Part shown: positions 6,030 to 7,235 of the stretch, one piece after another
Numbering within the stretch: the first letter of the stretch is position 1
Layout of the letters: every line of letters begins with the position of its first letter
Assembly (NCBI GenBank): GCA_007127935.1
Contig: SKYL01000319.1
Location: 1 to 7,235 of the forward strand
From: Halorhodospira sp.
GTDB lineage: Bacteria; Pseudomonadota; Gammaproteobacteria; Nitrococcales; Halorhodospiraceae
Direction: 5' to 3'
DNA: 7,235 nt
Notes under the pieces: generated by a model
What the model saw: only the letters and a program-made list of their open reading frames with translations
What the model was told of the DNA's origin: nothing
The model's database searches: none
Position numbers and translations under genes: made by a program

Positions 6030-6082
6030 TCGATTTGGACAAAACAAAGAGCATGCGCCACAAGGAGCCCTTGCGTTGTTGA
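6026..6082 (+). CDS. Possible 18-codon coupling ORF between the chemoreceptor and the membrane cyclase
   Basis: ATG at 6026 overlaps the chemoreceptor stop (ATGA). The frame reads MIDLDKTKSMRHKEPLRC and stops at TGA 6080-6082, which overlaps a TTG (6079-6081) of the cyclase as TTGA. There is no clear ribosome binding site of its own; the preceding bases are CGGCACGGTGGT. It may be a coupling element that carries ribosomes across the 46-nt gap to the cyclase start, or simply chance. The peptide itself resembles nothing I know. Confidence 0.25.
   Translation: MIDLDKTKSMRHKEPLRC
6062..6067 (+). promoter_or_regulatory. Ribosome binding site deciding the TTG start of the membrane cyclase
   Basis: AAGGAG, a strong Shine-Dalgarno sequence, lies 8 nt before TTG 6076-6078. 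No ATG or GTG in this frame is near. A second TTG follows at once (6079), at 11 nt. The first is preferred by spacing. Confidence 0.75.
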
Positions 6083-7235
6083 CCGGCGTCACCACTTGGT
6101 TTCGGGAGATCGTCCGGCGGGTGGCCGGGGACCTTACCTCCCACGAGGTGCGTGACCTGCTGCTCTGCCGCCACCATAACCCCCTGGTCCAACGCCGCCG
6201 GGCGGTGCTCATCGCCTCCCGGGTACGGCTGGTGGCGGCGGTCTTTGCCATCCTTACACCGCTATGGATCATCATCGACCTGGCAGTTTTTCCGTGGCCA
6301 CTCTGGGGGTGGCTGGCTGTACTGCGCCTCGCCGCCACCGCCGCGTTCGTTGCCGTGGCCCTCGGTTTCTCCCGGGTAGAGCGGATGGGCGGGGCCTACC
6401 GCGCCCTCGCTTCACTGCTGCTGATCCCGACGCTCTTCTTCGTCATTAGCCACCCGCTGTTGGCGCAACACGACCTCACCGGCGTCGCCGCCATGGTGGC
6501 CGTGGGCTACGCCTTCCTCTCCTTCGTTATGGTCGCCGGGCTAAGCGTCTTCCCCATCACCCTGCTGGAGGGAGTGGTCTTCGGCACACCGATGATCCTT
6601 GCCCAAGTCGGGACCAGCTTCACCGGCAATACCATCCTCGGCGGCACCGCCCTCCTCGGTGCACTGTGGCTGCTGGCGCTGTTGCTGTTGGTGGCGATCC
6701 TGGCCGCCATGAGCCAACTGCACTTCATGATGGCGCTGGTCAACCAAGCCTCCCACGACGGCCTCACCGGCACCTTCACCCGCCGGGTCGGCGAGGAACT
6801 GCTGGAGCGGCAGTTCCAGCACGCTCTACGCAGCGGCGCACCCCTCTCCGTGGCCTTCATCGACCTGGACAATTTCAAGTCCATCAACGACCTCTACAGC
6901 CACGAACACGGTGATGCGGTCCTGGCCACGACCGCCGAAGCGCTGCACAAGGCGATGCGGACCGAAGACATTCTCGTCCGCTGGGGCGGAGAGGAGTTTT
7001 TGATCGTCATGCCCGGCACGGACTGCCGTGGGGCCGCGGCGGCTCTGGAACGGTGCCGCCAGGCCGGCCTCGGAGTCCGGCCGGACGACTCTCCGGTCAC
7101 CGCCAGTATCGGCATTGCCGAACGCCTGCGGGACGGCATCGAGTCGTGGCCCGAACTGGCCGCCGCCGCCGATCGGCGCATGTACTTGGCCAAGCGCGGT
7201 GGCAAGGATCGCATCGTCTGCTGCGACCATGAACA
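6076..7235 (+). CDS. Polytopic membrane diguanylate cyclase (GGEEF), 3'-truncated by the window edge
   Basis: Makes cyclic di-GMP from two GTP at the inner membrane. The frame from TTG 6076 is open to the window end (386 full codons); since it already includes the normal GGDEF tail (RRMYLAKRGGKDRI, 367-380), only a few residues should be missing. An N-terminal cytoplasmic stretch (1-46) precedes about six hydrophobic segments (roughly 47-70, 74-98, 107-126, 136-156, 157-178, 187-212), making an uncharacterised membrane sensor with very short loops. The GGDEF domain begins at about 224: HDGLTGTFTRR (an altered form of the usual DxLTGLxNRR), FIDLDNFKSIND with metal aspartate D263 and GTP-binding N271, HGD (278-280), intact GGEEF (304-308), and I-site RTED (296-299) at five residues before it, implying product inhibition. 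It follows the chemoreceptor by 46 nt, with AAGGAG at 8 nt before the start, and is probably the third gene of the same operon. I do not recognise the membrane domain as a named MASE type. Confidence 0.92.
   Translation, partial: MLTGVTTWFREIVRRVAGDLTSHEVRDLLLCRHHNPLVQRRRAVLIASRVRLVAAVFAILTPLWIIIDLAVFPWPLWGWLAVLRLAATAAFVAVALGFSRVERMGGAYRALASLLLIPTLFFVISHPLLAQHDLTGVAAMVAVGYAFLSFVMVAGLSVFPITLLEGVVFGTPMILAQVGTSFTGNTILGGTALLGALWLLALLLLVAILAAMSQLHFMMALVNQASHDGLTGTFTRRVGEELLERQFQHALRSGAPLSVAFIDLDNFKSINDLYSHEHGDAVLATTAEALHKAMRTEDILVRWGGEEFLIVMPGTDCRGAAAALERCRQAGLGVRPDDSPVTASIGIAERLRDGIESWPELAAAADRRMYLAKRGGKDRIVCCDHE

Noticed and set aside
6264..6449. Plus-strand 61-codon frame and antisense frames over the membrane cyclase
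   Set aside because: Shadows: the frame starting at 6076 encodes a clear membrane domain and a complete GGEEF domain continuously through this region.

Overview
The window is a GC-rich, densely coding stretch of bacterial chromosome. Its content is typical of a high-GC gammaproteobacterium: arginine-biosynthesis genes next to a DUF3135-type protein, a chemoreceptor and two diguanylate cyclases. The lineage call is an inference from protein style and DUF3135, a family I know mainly from gammaproteobacteria. An Ectothiorhodospiraceae-like organism would fit but is not proven. I see no mobile elements, CRISPR, tRNA or rRNA.

Region 1 (1-2093, plus strand) is the end of an arginine-biosynthesis operon. 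argD (acetylornithine aminotransferase) is cut at its 5' end by the window edge. It is followed after 51 nt by a complete argF (ornithine carbamoyltransferase) with a GTG start. Together they cover two consecutive parts of the route: ArgD makes N-acetylornithine, and after deacetylation by an enzyme not seen here ArgF makes citrulline.

Region 2 (2109-3044, minus strand) is a soluble diguanylate cyclase. It converges on argF with only 15 nt between the stop codons. It has a GAF-like N-terminal half and a C-terminal GGDEF domain whose signature reads AGDEF, with an intact RxxD inhibitory site. A TTG start is the best supported by its ribosome binding site.

Region 3 (3045-3540) is a roughly 500-bp divergent intergenic region, visibly richer in A+T in its middle and right half. 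It holds a candidate sigma70 promoter for the cyclase, a GCCGATAA box resembling the -10 of flagellar sigma28 promoters just upstream of the cyclase, a 14-bp inverted repeat, two C6 runs, and an AT-rich cluster of small palindromes that probably marks the promoter region of the rightward operon.

Region 4 (3541-7235, plus strand) looks like one signalling operon. It encodes a small DUF3135 protein, a 696-residue methyl-accepting chemotaxis protein with a NIT-like (nitrate/nitrite-sensing type) periplasmic domain, and a polytopic membrane diguanylate cyclase with a canonical GGEEF site that runs off the right edge. The first two genes share an ATGA stop/start overlap. The chemoreceptor and cyclase are separated by 46 nt that hold an 18-codon ORF overlapping both. 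The layout suggests that chemoreceptor signalling and c-di-GMP production are co-expressed, with a second cyclase transcribed divergently from the same intergenic region. The DUF3135-NIT-MCP-cyclase arrangement is the part most worth following up.
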